From Grimontia marina (GTDB taxonomy: Bacteria; Pseudomonadota; Gammaproteobacteria; Enterobacterales; Vibrionaceae): a DNA stretch of 64,000 bases. This document shows positions 37,517-45,348 of the stretch, one piece after another. Numbering within the stretch: the stretch's first letter is position 1; the number at the start of each line of letters is the position of its first letter. The notes beneath the pieces are model-generated. The model did no database searches, was not told the origin of the DNA, and worked only from the letters and a program-made list of their open reading frames with translations. Location of the stretch: contig NZ_FIZY01000003.1 in NCBI RefSeq assembly GCF_900060185.1, positions 105,375 through 169,374 of the forward strand, given 5' to 3'. The translations under genes and the position numbers were made by a program.

Positions 37517-38488
37517 ATGAAAACCAGTTTTGATGTTTTTAACGGCGATGCCGATGGGATTTGCGCCCTGCTCCAGCTTCGCCTCGCGACCCCTAAAGAC
37601 AGTGTGCTGATCACTGGGGTAAAACGCGATATCGCCCTATTAAAACAAGTCGACCCTGCCGTCGCGCAAGATGTGACGGTGCTGGATGTGGCGATGGAAA
37701 AAAACCGCGCAGCGCTGGATAACCTACTGACTCAGGGTGTGCGTGTGTTTTATGCCGATCACCACAATCCGGGCGAGGTGCCGGATCACCCGTCACTGAC
37801 CACTCACATCAACACCGCGGCCAACACCTGTACCAGCCTGATTGTCGATAAGCTGCTGGATGGCCGTTACCGCGAGTGGGCGCTGGTCGGCGCTTACGGC
37901 GACAACATGATTGCCACCGCCGATACCCTGGCGAAAAAGTCCGGTCTGTGCGATCAGGACCGCGTCAAATTGATGCAGTTCGGTACCTATCTCAACTACA
38001 ACGGTTACGGCTCATCACTCAGTGATTTGCTGTTCCCGCCAGCGGAAATTTACCGCTTGATGGCGGCTTATCCTTCGCCTTTCAACTTTATTGCCGAGCG
38101 TCCGGATGTGTATGCGACGCTGGAAGATGGCTTTACTGGCGACAGCGAGAAAGCAGCCGCCATTACCCCTTATTCAGAACGTACTGGCTCACGGGTATTT
38201 ATGTTGCCGGACGAAGCCTGGGCACGACGGATAAGTGGGGTTTATTCCAACGACTTAACCAACCGTGACCCGGAAGTCGCCAATGCGGTGATCACGGCAA
38301 AGGCTGACGGCAATTATCTGGTCAGTATCCGCGCGCCGCTGAAAAACCGCGTCGGTGCCGATGAACTGGCAGCCGCTTTCCCAACGGGTGGCGGACGAAA
38401 AGCGGCAGCGGGGATCAATGCCCTGCCCGCTGAATTGCTTAACGATTTTATTGATGCTTTCCACCAGCGTTACCCGCTGACAACGTAA
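37517..38488 (+). CDS. DHH/DHHA1 family phosphoesterase
   Basis: A 323-residue DHH-family protein. Motif I is FNGDADGICALLQL (Asp ligands), the DHH motif is in YADHHNPG near residue 85, and a DHHA1-type end (FPTGGGRKAAAGIN, near residue 295) is present. DHH proteins hydrolyse phosphodiesters or phosphomonoesters such as pAp, nanoRNA or cyclic dinucleotides. Because cysD and cysN follow after 12 bp and a sulfotransferase lies in the same block, a plausible job is removal of 3'-phosphoadenosine 5'-phosphate left after sulfation; this is inference. Vibrio relatives are often annotated as acetyltransferases, which the sequence does not support. The region looks richer in G+C than the flanking EPS genes. 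Confidence 0.85.
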   Translation: MKTSFDVFNGDADGICALLQLRLATPKDSVLITGVKRDIALLKQVDPAVAQDVTVLDVAMEKNRAALDNLLTQGVRVFYADHHNPGEVPDHPSLTTHINTAANTCTSLIVDKLLDGRYREWALVGAYGDNMIATADTLAKKSGLCDQDRVKLMQFGTYLNYNGYGSSLSDLLFPPAEIYRLMAAYPSPFNFIAERPDVYATLEDGFTGDSEKAAAITPYSERTGSRVFMLPDEAWARRISGVYSNDLTNRDPEVANAVITAKADGNYLVSIRAPLKNRVGADELAAAFPTGGGRKAAAGINALPAELLNDFIDAFHQRYPLTT

Positions 38489-38500
38489 AAAGGAATAACC

Positions 38501-39418
38501 ATGGCGGATGTGATTTCGCTAAACCAAACCCATCTTAAACAGCTTGAGAACGAGTCTATACACATCATCCGCGAAGTGGTGGCTGAGTTCGACAATCCTG
38601 TGATGCTTTACTCCATCGGTAAAGATTCGGCAGTTATGCTCCACCTTGCGATGAAAGCCTTTCACCCAGGTAAACCGCCGTTTCCGCTTCTCCACGTCGA
38701 TACGACCTGGAAGTTCAAGGAAATGATCACCTTCCGTGATGAGTTCACAAAGCGTCATGGCCTCGATCTTCTGGTTCACATTAATCAAGAGGGCGTGGAC
38801 ATGGGCATGGGGCCGTTTACCCACGGGAGTGCCAAACATACCGACATGATGAAAACCCAAGCCCTGAAGCAGGCACTGGATAAATACGGCTTCGATGCGG
38901 CTTTTGGTGGTGCTCGCCGTGATGAAGAAAAAAGCCGCGCCAAGGAACGTGTTTACTCCTTCCGCGACAAGCACCACCGCTGGGACCCAAAAAATCAGCG
39001 TCCGGAACTTTGGGACATATACAACGGCCGTGTGAACAAAGGTGAGAGTATCCGTGTATTCCCGCTCTCCAACTGGACCGAGCTGGATATCTGGCAATAC
39101 ATCTACCTGGAAAACATCGACATCGTACCGCTGTACTTTGCCGAGAAGCGCCCAGTGGTTGAGCGCGACGGCACTCTGATCATGGTGGATGATGACCGTA
39201 TGCCTTTGGAAAAAGGCGAAAAGCCGAAGATGAAATCTGTGCGATTCCGCACCCTTGGCTGCTACCCGTTAATAGGTGCTGTGGAATCCACGGCTGCCAC
39301 TCTGCCTGAGATTATTCAGGAAATGTTGCTGACCAAAACTTCAGAGCGGCAAGGCCGCGTAATTGACCACGATCAGGCGGGCTCCATGGAGCAGAAAAAA
39401 CGCGAAGGCTACTTCTAA
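38501..39418 (+). CDS. cysD: Sulfate adenylyltransferase small subunit CysD
   Basis: A 305-residue subunit of ATP sulfurylase with the PP-loop motif [13 protein letters not shown] (about residues 37-49). Other conserved parts are [28 protein letters not shown] and the late [12 protein letters not shown]. CysD adenylates sulfate to APS, driven by GTP hydrolysis in CysN. It lies 12 bp after the DHH gene and 57 bp before cysN. Here it sits in an exopolysaccharide locus and not beside cysC or cysH, which points to use in sulfation. Confidence 0.97.
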   Translation: MADVISLNQTHLKQLENESIHIIREVVAEFDNPVMLYSIGKDSAVMLHLAMKAFHPGKPPFPLLHVDTTWKFKEMITFRDEFTKRHGLDLLVHINQEGVDMGMGPFTHGSAKHTDMMKTQALKQALDKYGFDAAFGGARRDEEKSRAKERVYSFRDKHHRWDPKNQRPELWDIYNGRVNKGESIRVFPLSNWTELDIWQYIYLENIDIVPLYFAEKRPVVERDGTLIMVDDDRMPLEKGEKPKMKSVRFRTLGCYPLIGAVESTAATLPEIIQEMLLTKTSERQGRVIDHDQAGSMEQKKREGYF

Positions 39419-39475
39419 AAACCATAAGCCTCGAAAACCATTTAAACATTTGCTTGCCTGCACAAGGAGTGACTC

Positions 39476-40885
39476 ATGAGTCATAGCTCATCGCTGATCG
39501 CATCGGACATCGAAGCCTATCTTCATCAGCATGAAAACAAGGACTTGCTGCGCCTGCTGACCTGCGGCAGCGTGGACGACGGCAAATCGACCCTGATTGG
39601 TCGCCTGCTGTTTGATACCAAACTGATTTTTGAAGATCACCTCACCAGCCTCCACAAGGACAATGCCCGCGTGGGTAACGCGGGGGAAGCATTGGATCTC
39701 GCACTGCTGGTTGATGGTCTGCAATCTGAGCGTGAACAGGGCATCACCATTGATGTGGCCTATCGCTATTTCTCGACAGAGAAACGCAAGTTCATCATCG
39801 CAGACTGTCCGGGGCATGAGCAATACACCCGCAACATGGCAACCGGAGCATCCAACTGCGAACTCGCGATTGTGATGGTCGATGCGCGTAAAGGATTGCT
39901 GACCCAAACCCGCCGCCATAGCTACATTGTCAGCCTGCTCGGTATCAAGCATGTAGTGGTTGCTGTGAACAAAATGGATTTGGTGAACTTTAACCAAACC
40001 GTGTTTGAGTCCATCCAGGCTGAATATCAGGCAATGGCCTCCCAGCTGGGTATCAAAGATGTCCGCTATGTGCCGATTTCTGCGCTGGCAGGCGATAACG
40101 TCGTCGGCGCCAGCGAAAACACACCTTGGTACAAGGGACCATCCTTAATGGGCCTGCTCGAAGGCGTACAAATCAGCCGCGACCAGAACCTCGACCAGAT
40201 GCGCTTCCCCGTTCAATTTGTGAACCGCCCTAATCTCGATTTTCGTGGTTACTGCGGCACTCTTGCTTCCGGCATCCTGCGCAAGGGCGATACTGTGATG
40301 GCACTGCCGTCTGGTCAGCAGAGCACAGTAACGTCGATTGTGACTTATGACGGTGAACTCGATGCCATTGCGCCGAAAAATGCGGTGACCGTGACTTTAG
40401 CAGACGAAATCGATATTTCCCGTGGTGACATGTTAGTTCACCCGGACACCGCCCCTACTGTTACGGACAGCCTGAGCGCCAGCATTGTCTGGATGTCGCA
40501 GGACACCATGAAGACCAAACGTGACTATGACTTCAAGTTCGCCAGTCATAACGTGACAGGTCGCATTACTGGTATTGAACACAAAGTCGATATCAACAGC
40601 TTCGAAACGCTGTCAGCCAATGAATTGGCACTGAATGAAATCGGCAAAGTGGATTTACGTCTGAATGCACCGGTCGCGGCAGATAATTACAGCCTGAACC
40701 ATAAAACAGGCGCGTTCATTGTGATTGACCGTCTCACCAATATCACGGTGGGAGCTGGCATGGTGGAAGCACTCCACGCACCACATGAACAAAAAGCAAA
40801 ACGTACCTACACCGCGGCAGAAATTGCGTTGAACCGCTACATCCGCGAGCACTACCCGGAATGGGAAACCAAATCGGTCGAATGA
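39476..40885 (+). CDS. cysN: Sulfate adenylyltransferase large subunit CysN (GTPase), no CysC fusion
   Basis: A 469-residue EF-Tu-like GTPase subunit. G1 is GSVDDGKST (about residues 30-38), G3 is DCPGHEQY and G4 is NKMD. Two beta-barrel domains follow (about 240-450). At normal CysN length it has no C-terminal APS kinase domain, so this locus makes APS but not PAPS. No cysC is present in the window. It is followed by the palindromic element and then by glycosyltransferase genes. Confidence 0.97.
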   Translation: MSHSSSLIASDIEAYLHQHENKDLLRLLTCGSVDDGKSTLIGRLLFDTKLIFEDHLTSLHKDNARVGNAGEALDLALLVDGLQSEREQGITIDVAYRYFSTEKRKFIIADCPGHEQYTRNMATGASNCELAIVMVDARKGLLTQTRRHSYIVSLLGIKHVVVAVNKMDLVNFNQTVFESIQAEYQAMASQLGIKDVRYVPISALAGDNVVGASENTPWYKGPSLMGLLEGVQISRDQNLDQMRFPVQFVNRPNLDFRGYCGTLASGILRKGDTVMALPSGQQSTVTSIVTYDGELDAIAPKNAVTVTLADEIDISRGDMLVHPDTAPTVTDSLSASIVWMSQDTMKTKRDYDFKFASHNVTGRITGIEHKVDINSFETLSANELALNEIGKVDLRLNAPVAADNYSLNHKTGAFIVIDRLTNITVGAGMVEALHAPHEQKAKRTYTAAEIALNRYIREHYPEWETKSVE

Positions 40886-40922
40886 TCGGGGGGATAACGT
40901 GGATACGTTGACGCTAAAGGCG

Positions 40923-41188
40923 AGGGTCTGTTGACCTTTGGTGATGATTTTTGCAGCAGTTTGTGGGGACTTTATACAAGGCAGAGGCATCGATGTGTAG
41001 CTAGCCTCCATGAGAAGCCGATAACGCAGGAGAAAGTCCCCACAAACGCTGCCCGAAGGGTTCTGCCCTAAGCGTTTTATGCTTTGTTAAGGTGTGTTTG
41101 CTTAGAACCTCTAGGCGACACACACCTCGCCGCGCCTAAAACGCTTATGGCTAGAACAAAATTTTACCCCCAAAGGTTAACAGACCCT
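40923..41188. mobile_element. MITE-like palindromic element of about 266 bp
   Basis: The gap between cysN and the glycosyltransferase gene is almost filled by a structured element. The ends are 19-bp inverted repeats with one mismatch: AGGGTCTGTTGACCTTTGG (40923-40941) and the inverse copy at 41170-41188. Inside are nested inverted repeats: a 15-bp perfect pair (GTTTGTGGGGACTTT at 40959-40973 with 41033-41047), an 11-bp perfect pair (41069-41079 with 41137-41147) and an 8-bp pair (AGGTGTGT at 41090-41097 with 41120-41127). It has no coding capacity. No clear target-site duplication was seen. It resembles a non-autonomous transposon remnant; the parent transposase is unknown. Confidence 0.7.
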
Positions 41189-41209
41189 GGGGAAGAGAGA
41201 AGCACCACC

Positions 41210-42262
41210 ATGGCGGTAAAAGTACTGCACATTATTAATGATCTGTCACGAAACGGCGGCGCGCAGCGTTTTGTCGTCGATTTAGTGTGCCCAACGCCTG
41301 AGGGATACGAGAGCAAGATCGTGATCTTGGACGATATCAACGACCTGTCCGGCGAGCTGGAAGCTGCCGGTGTGGAATGCATCGTCTGGAAAAAGCTGTC
41401 TCTAAAGGAAAAATGGCAAATTTTAGGATGGCCTGATGTGGTACATGGCCACCTATTTCCCTCTATTTACGTGGCACTGGCAGCGTTTGGTAAGAAGCGT
41501 ATTCAAACCGAACACAACTCGCATAACCGACGCCGCGACCACATCTGGATGAAACCTTTGGAGTGGCTGCTTTACTGGCGTTACCAGAAAACCGTGTGCA
41601 TAACAGGGCAGGTAAAAAATGCGCTGGAAGATTTTCTCCCGCATTGGAAAAAGCACTATTCGGTGATCCTCAATGGCATCAACCTCAGCAAATTTTCTAT
41701 GCAAGAGAAGCAGCTCCCCATCGAAGACGCACCCATCCGTATCGGCATGGCGGGTCGACTGCATCCTTACAAAGATCACCCCACACTGATACGTGCACTG
41801 GCCAAGTTACCAGCCCGTTATGAGCTTCACCTTGCAGGCGATGGCGATCGCCGCAGGGAATACGAAACCTTGGTCAAAGAGCTTGGTCTTGAAAACAGAG
41901 TGGTCTTCCATGGTGTGCGTTCAGATATTCCAGTGTTTTTGGACAGTCTGAATATCTATGTGCAGAGCACGATTATTGAAGGGTTTGGTCTGGCTGCAGT
42001 GGAAGGCATGGCAGCAGGATTGCCAGTGCTCGCGTCAAACGTTCAAGGCATTGATGAAGTCATTGGTACTGATGAATATCTGTTTCCTTTAGGTGACGAC
42101 GACGCACTCGCCCAAAGGATTGCTTCCATCTGTGAAGACCCACAGGAGTATGCCAAAGCCTCACAACGTTCTTTGTCACGCTGTCAGCTGTACAAGCTGG
42201 AGACATTCCGCGAGCAATATTATCAGGCTTATCAGGAGCTGGCGGATGACAAGATCGCTTGA
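41210..42262 (+). CDS. Glycosyltransferase, GT4-like
   Basis: A 350-residue GT-B fold glycosyltransferase starting at the ATG at 41210 (MAVKVLHIINDLSRNGGAQR); the frame is open further upstream, but that part lies in the palindromic element. Typical motifs are IRIGMAGRLHPYKDHPTLI and the donor-binding EGFGLAAVEGMAAGLPVLAS. It would add one sugar to the lipid-linked repeat unit on the cytoplasmic face. Donor and linkage cannot be told. It overlaps the polymerase gene by 17 bp. Confidence 0.9.
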   Translation: MAVKVLHIINDLSRNGGAQRFVVDLVCPTPEGYESKIVILDDINDLSGELEAAGVECIVWKKLSLKEKWQILGWPDVVHGHLFPSIYVALAAFGKKRIQTEHNSHNRRRDHIWMKPLEWLLYWRYQKTVCITGQVKNALEDFLPHWKKHYSVILNGINLSKFSMQEKQLPIEDAPIRIGMAGRLHPYKDHPTLIRALAKLPARYELHLAGDGDRRREYETLVKELGLENRVVFHGVRSDIPVFLDSLNIYVQSTIIEGFGLAAVEGMAAGLPVLASNVQGIDEVIGTDEYLFPLGDDDALAQRIASICEDPQEYAKASQRSLSRCQLYKLETFREQYYQAYQELADDKIA

Positions 42263-43493
42263 GCATGCGGCTGCCCTTGCCGTTGTCCTGTTTTTTGTCC
42301 CGACGAAAATCGCGGTCGCCGGCATCAGCCTGTATCTGGCCGATTTTCTCGGTATCGCTTCGCTTGGCTTTCTTATGCTTACTGCATTGCGCGGACAATT
42401 GCTGCAGTCGACACTTAAAGCGGGCGGCTTCATCTTTGTGTTTGTCATCTACATTGCGCTTTCAGGCATTATCAATGATGTCCCGCTGAAACTGGTGATC
42501 ATTGAAATGATCCAGTGGCTTTCCGTTGCCGCCTTTCTAGGAGTTTTACATCAGGCTGGCTTACTGGCTTCACCACGTTTTCTATCGCTGCTGGCGCTTT
42601 ATACTTTTGCCGGCGCCCTTTACACCGCGGGCTGGCACTTGATGCACCCCGCGTTCAACGACTTCAAACAGCTTGGAAATACCAAATACTTCTTTGGTTT
42701 CACCTGCGCCCTGCTCTACATCCTACGTAACCAAATCCGGTTCGGTCATGTGTTATTGGCTGCGGCAGTCGTGATGCTCTTGATGTCCGGTGAACGCAAA
42801 GCCTTGCTAGGTATAGCAATGCTTGTCGCCTGCGATCTGGTGTTCTGCCGGGAAGTGCATCATCCACGTTCACGACAAACCGCTTTTGCGCTGGGAACCC
42901 TCGGTTTTCTGGGCGGCATTCTGACGCTGCTTTCTATCTGGTACATGGTTGGCACTCACGCCATCCTCGATAAGTTTGAGTTTACCCAGTTCGACATCCT
43001 GTTTGCCGACCAGCACGAAGCGCGCTGGGATTCTGAGCTTTGGCGAAAGCTCCTGCTCGCTAATGGTTTTGCCCTGTTTCTGGAATACCCCATTTTCGGC
43101 GTCGGCCCCAAGATGCTCCCTGTCTACATCGCCAACTATTTCCAGAACCAGGAGCTCGCGATTTATACCCACAACTTCGCCCTCGATGTGGCGGTTGAAT
43201 ACGGGCTGGTTGGTCTGACGATATTGATAGGTGGCTTCTTACTGGGGCTTCGCCACCTTTTCGGGCAGCGGTTTATCAATCCAGTGGCCTTTCTACTTGC
43301 GGTGTACATTCTGGCCATGGTGCTGTTTGTGGCCGTTAACAGCACCATCATGCTGATGTTCCTGTTTCCATTTTTCATCAATACGCGCACGGCCCCTGAG
43401 CCTGTTTCCGAGGCGTCCATGTCTTCGATTGACGCTTCCTCGAACGCCGTGACGCCGCTTTCTACTATTGAGTTTCAAGAGGATAAGAAATGA
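42246..43493 (+). CDS. O-antigen polymerase/ligase-like membrane protein (probable Wzy)
   Basis: A 415-residue polytopic membrane protein with about ten membrane segments, starting at ATG 42246 (MTRSLEHAAALAVVLFF). A large periplasmic loop contains YPIFGVGPKMLPVYIANYF and YTHNFALDVAVEYGLVG, the Wzy/WaaL-type region with a conserved His. A Ser/Asn-rich tail is at the C-terminus. In this operon it is the best candidate for the EPS polymerase (Wzy); a ligase function cannot be excluded. It overlaps the sulfotransferase gene by 4 bp. Confidence 0.82.
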   Translation: MTRSLEHAAALAVVLFFVPTKIAVAGISLYLADFLGIASLGFLMLTALRGQLLQSTLKAGGFIFVFVIYIALSGIINDVPLKLVIIEMIQWLSVAAFLGVLHQAGLLASPRFLSLLALYTFAGALYTAGWHLMHPAFNDFKQLGNTKYFFGFTCALLYILRNQIRFGHVLLAAAVVMLLMSGERKALLGIAMLVACDLVFCREVHHPRSRQTAFALGTLGFLGGILTLLSIWYMVGTHAILDKFEFTQFDILFADQHEARWDSELWRKLLLANGFALFLEYPIFGVGPKMLPVYIANYFQNQELAIYTHNFALDVAVEYGLVGLTILIGGFLLGLRHLFGQRFINPVAFLLAVYILAMVLFVAVNSTIMLMFLFPFFINTRTAPEPVSEASMSSIDASSNAVTPLSTIEFQEDKK

Positions 43494-44302
43494 AGTTCAG
43501 CCTAGCCCGACAACGCGCTTTTGACCAAACTCTGAATGCGCCGGATTTTGTCCTGGTTTACCAAATGGGTAAGGTTGGCTCATCATCCATTGAAGCATCC
43601 CTTGAACATGCCGGTATCCCGAGTTGGCACATCCACACCTTCGACGACAACGAAGAGTTTCAGATGTACCACAATACCGATGACGTGGCCTGTTTCTTCG
43701 ACTGGCACATCCGTGCGGCATACAAGCTGACCCTTTCTCACCGAAAACGTATTCTACAAAAACGTGATCACCTGAAGATCATCACGCTGGTGCGCGATCC
43801 TATCGCGACCGTCGTGTCGCGCTTTTTCCAGGATCTGCACATTCAGTTCATTGCAGGTAAAAAGAATGAAGCCATTCATGGCGATATGGATGCCACACTG
43901 CGCCACCTGACTGATGCCTTTGAAACCCAGATGCGTCTGGATTACTTCACCGATTGGTTCGATAGGGAACTAAAGCGTCAGTTCGACATTGATGTGCTTA
44001 AACATGTTCAGGACCCATCGCAAACGCACTGGCGTATCGAGCAAGGTGGCTGCGATGTGCTGCTAATGAAATGTGAAGCGATTAACCAATCAACAGATGT
44101 GCTGGGTGAATTTCTTGAACTGCCGGATTTCAAGCTGCAATCAAGCAATGAAGCGTCCAACAAATGGTATTCCGCGCTTTATCAACGCTTTAAAGAAACC
44201 TATCCCTTTGAGCGTTTGTTCCATCTCTATGATGCGCCTTTGTATCGCACCGTCTTCAGTGAAGAGGAAATCACTCAATTTAAGAAGAAATGGGGGCAGT
44301 AA
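43490..44302 (+). CDS. PAPS-dependent sulfotransferase (carbohydrate sulfotransferase-like)
   Basis: A 270-residue cytoplasmic protein. YQMGKVGSSSIEAS (Lys28-Ser33) fits the 5'-phosphosulfate-binding loop, and LVRDPIATVVSRFFQD (Arg102, Ser110) fits the 3'-phosphate-binding motif of sulfotransferases, both in the expected order and spacing. It is flanked by the polymerase and a glycosyltransferase with overlaps, so it belongs to the same translation unit. The likely acceptor is a sugar in the EPS repeat unit; the acceptor itself cannot be inferred. Some relatives are annotated as capsular polysaccharide synthesis proteins. The cysD, cysN and permease genes of the block would supply sulfate for PAPS. 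Confidence 0.82.
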   Translation: MKFSLARQRAFDQTLNAPDFVLVYQMGKVGSSSIEASLEHAGIPSWHIHTFDDNEEFQMYHNTDDVACFFDWHIRAAYKLTLSHRKRILQKRDHLKIITLVRDPIATVVSRFFQDLHIQFIAGKKNEAIHGDMDATLRHLTDAFETQMRLDYFTDWFDRELKRQFDIDVLKHVQDPSQTHWRIEQGGCDVLLMKCEAINQSTDVLGEFLELPDFKLQSSNEASNKWYSALYQRFKETYPFERLFHLYDAPLYRTVFSEEEITQFKKKWGQ

Positions 44303-45345
44303 TGAAAACCGTTCTCCATATTACGGAAGCGTTTGGCGGCGGTATTCAAACCGCGCTCTGCAGCTATGCGAAATCGACCCAAGGGGCCCCGATTCGTCAT
44401 CATCTGTTTGCCAGGCTACGCACCAATGATGATACCGGTATGGCGATCACTACCCTCTTCGATGATGTTCAAACCGTGGAAGGGGGATTATTGGCTTTCT
44501 TCCGTGAAGCGAGAAAAGCGGTACTTCAGCTGCAACCAGATGTGATCCACCTTCATTCCAGCTTTGCCGGGTTTCTGGGTCGGTTTCTACCCAAAAAAGG
44601 CAACACCACAATTGTCTACACCCCGCATTGCTACGCATTTGAACGCCGGGACATTTCTGATTTCATGCAGGAAGTGTACATGCGCCTTGAGAAACTAGGC
44701 TTATCCCGTATCGACATGATTGCTGGCTGCAGCGAGAGGGAATGTGAGCTTGGTTTTGCGCTTGGCGCCAAAAAAGCGGTACACCTTAATAACTATGCTG
44801 ACCTTGATAAGGAATTGGCATCACTTGAGGCTGACAATGAAACGCCCCCCTACAATGTGATGGTTGTTGGGCGGATCTCGCCACAAAAAGACCCGCAGTT
44901 TCTGCTGGATACTATTACCAGTCTGAACGAATACCCAGAAGCCACCCAAATCAAACTGCATTGGTTGGGTGGTGGCGATCCTGACATGGAAAAAGCACTT
45001 CGTGAAGCGGGTGTGGAGGTCACCGGAATGATCCCCCACATGCAGCTGATGCAAACCCTGAACAATGCCGATTTATACCTTCATACTGCCGCGTGGGAAG
45101 GCATGCCTCTCACCATTCTTGAAGCCGCAAAGCTTCGTATTCCGATGGTATTACGCATTATCGGAGCCACCCAAAACCTACACTATCCGTTTATGGCGAG
45201 CTCGCCGGATACTATGGCCAAGCAAATTGTCACCTATTGTCAGCGCCCTGATCATCCAGATTATCAGCAAGCTATTGATGCATTTAACCACGATTTCAGT
45301 GCTGAAAAACAACGTGATGCTCTGCTCTTGATTTATGAGGCCTGA
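44302..45345 (+). CDS. Glycosyltransferase, GT4-like
   Basis: A 347-residue GT-B glycosyltransferase starting at ATG 44302 (MKTVLHITEAFGGGIQTAL), one base overlapping the sulfotransferase stop. The acceptor half carries VIHLHSSFAGFLGRFL, and the donor half MVVGRISPQKDPQFLLDT and EGMPLTILEAAKLRIPMVL, the GT4 E-x7-E region. It adds another sugar to the repeat unit; donor unknown. With the phosphoglycosyl transferase and the other GT it implies a short, roughly trisaccharide repeat unless further enzymes act from elsewhere. Confidence 0.88.
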   Translation: MKTVLHITEAFGGGIQTALCSYAKSTQGAPIRHHLFARLRTNDDTGMAITTLFDDVQTVEGGLLAFFREARKAVLQLQPDVIHLHSSFAGFLGRFLPKKGNTTIVYTPHCYAFERRDISDFMQEVYMRLEKLGLSRIDMIAGCSERECELGFALGAKKAVHLNNYADLDKELASLEADNETPPYNVMVVGRISPQKDPQFLLDTITSLNEYPEATQIKLHWLGGGDPDMEKALREAGVEVTGMIPHMQLMQTLNNADLYLHTAAWEGMPLTILEAAKLRIPMVLRIIGATQNLHYPFMASSPDTMAKQIVTYCQRPDHPDYQQAIDAFNHDFSAEKQRDALLLIYEA

Positions 45346-45348
45346 CCA

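Noticed and set aside
41084..41209. Upstream in-frame extension of the first glycosyltransferase
   Set aside because: It runs through the palindromic element and encodes residues unlike the family; the ATG at 41210 gives the usual GT-B start.
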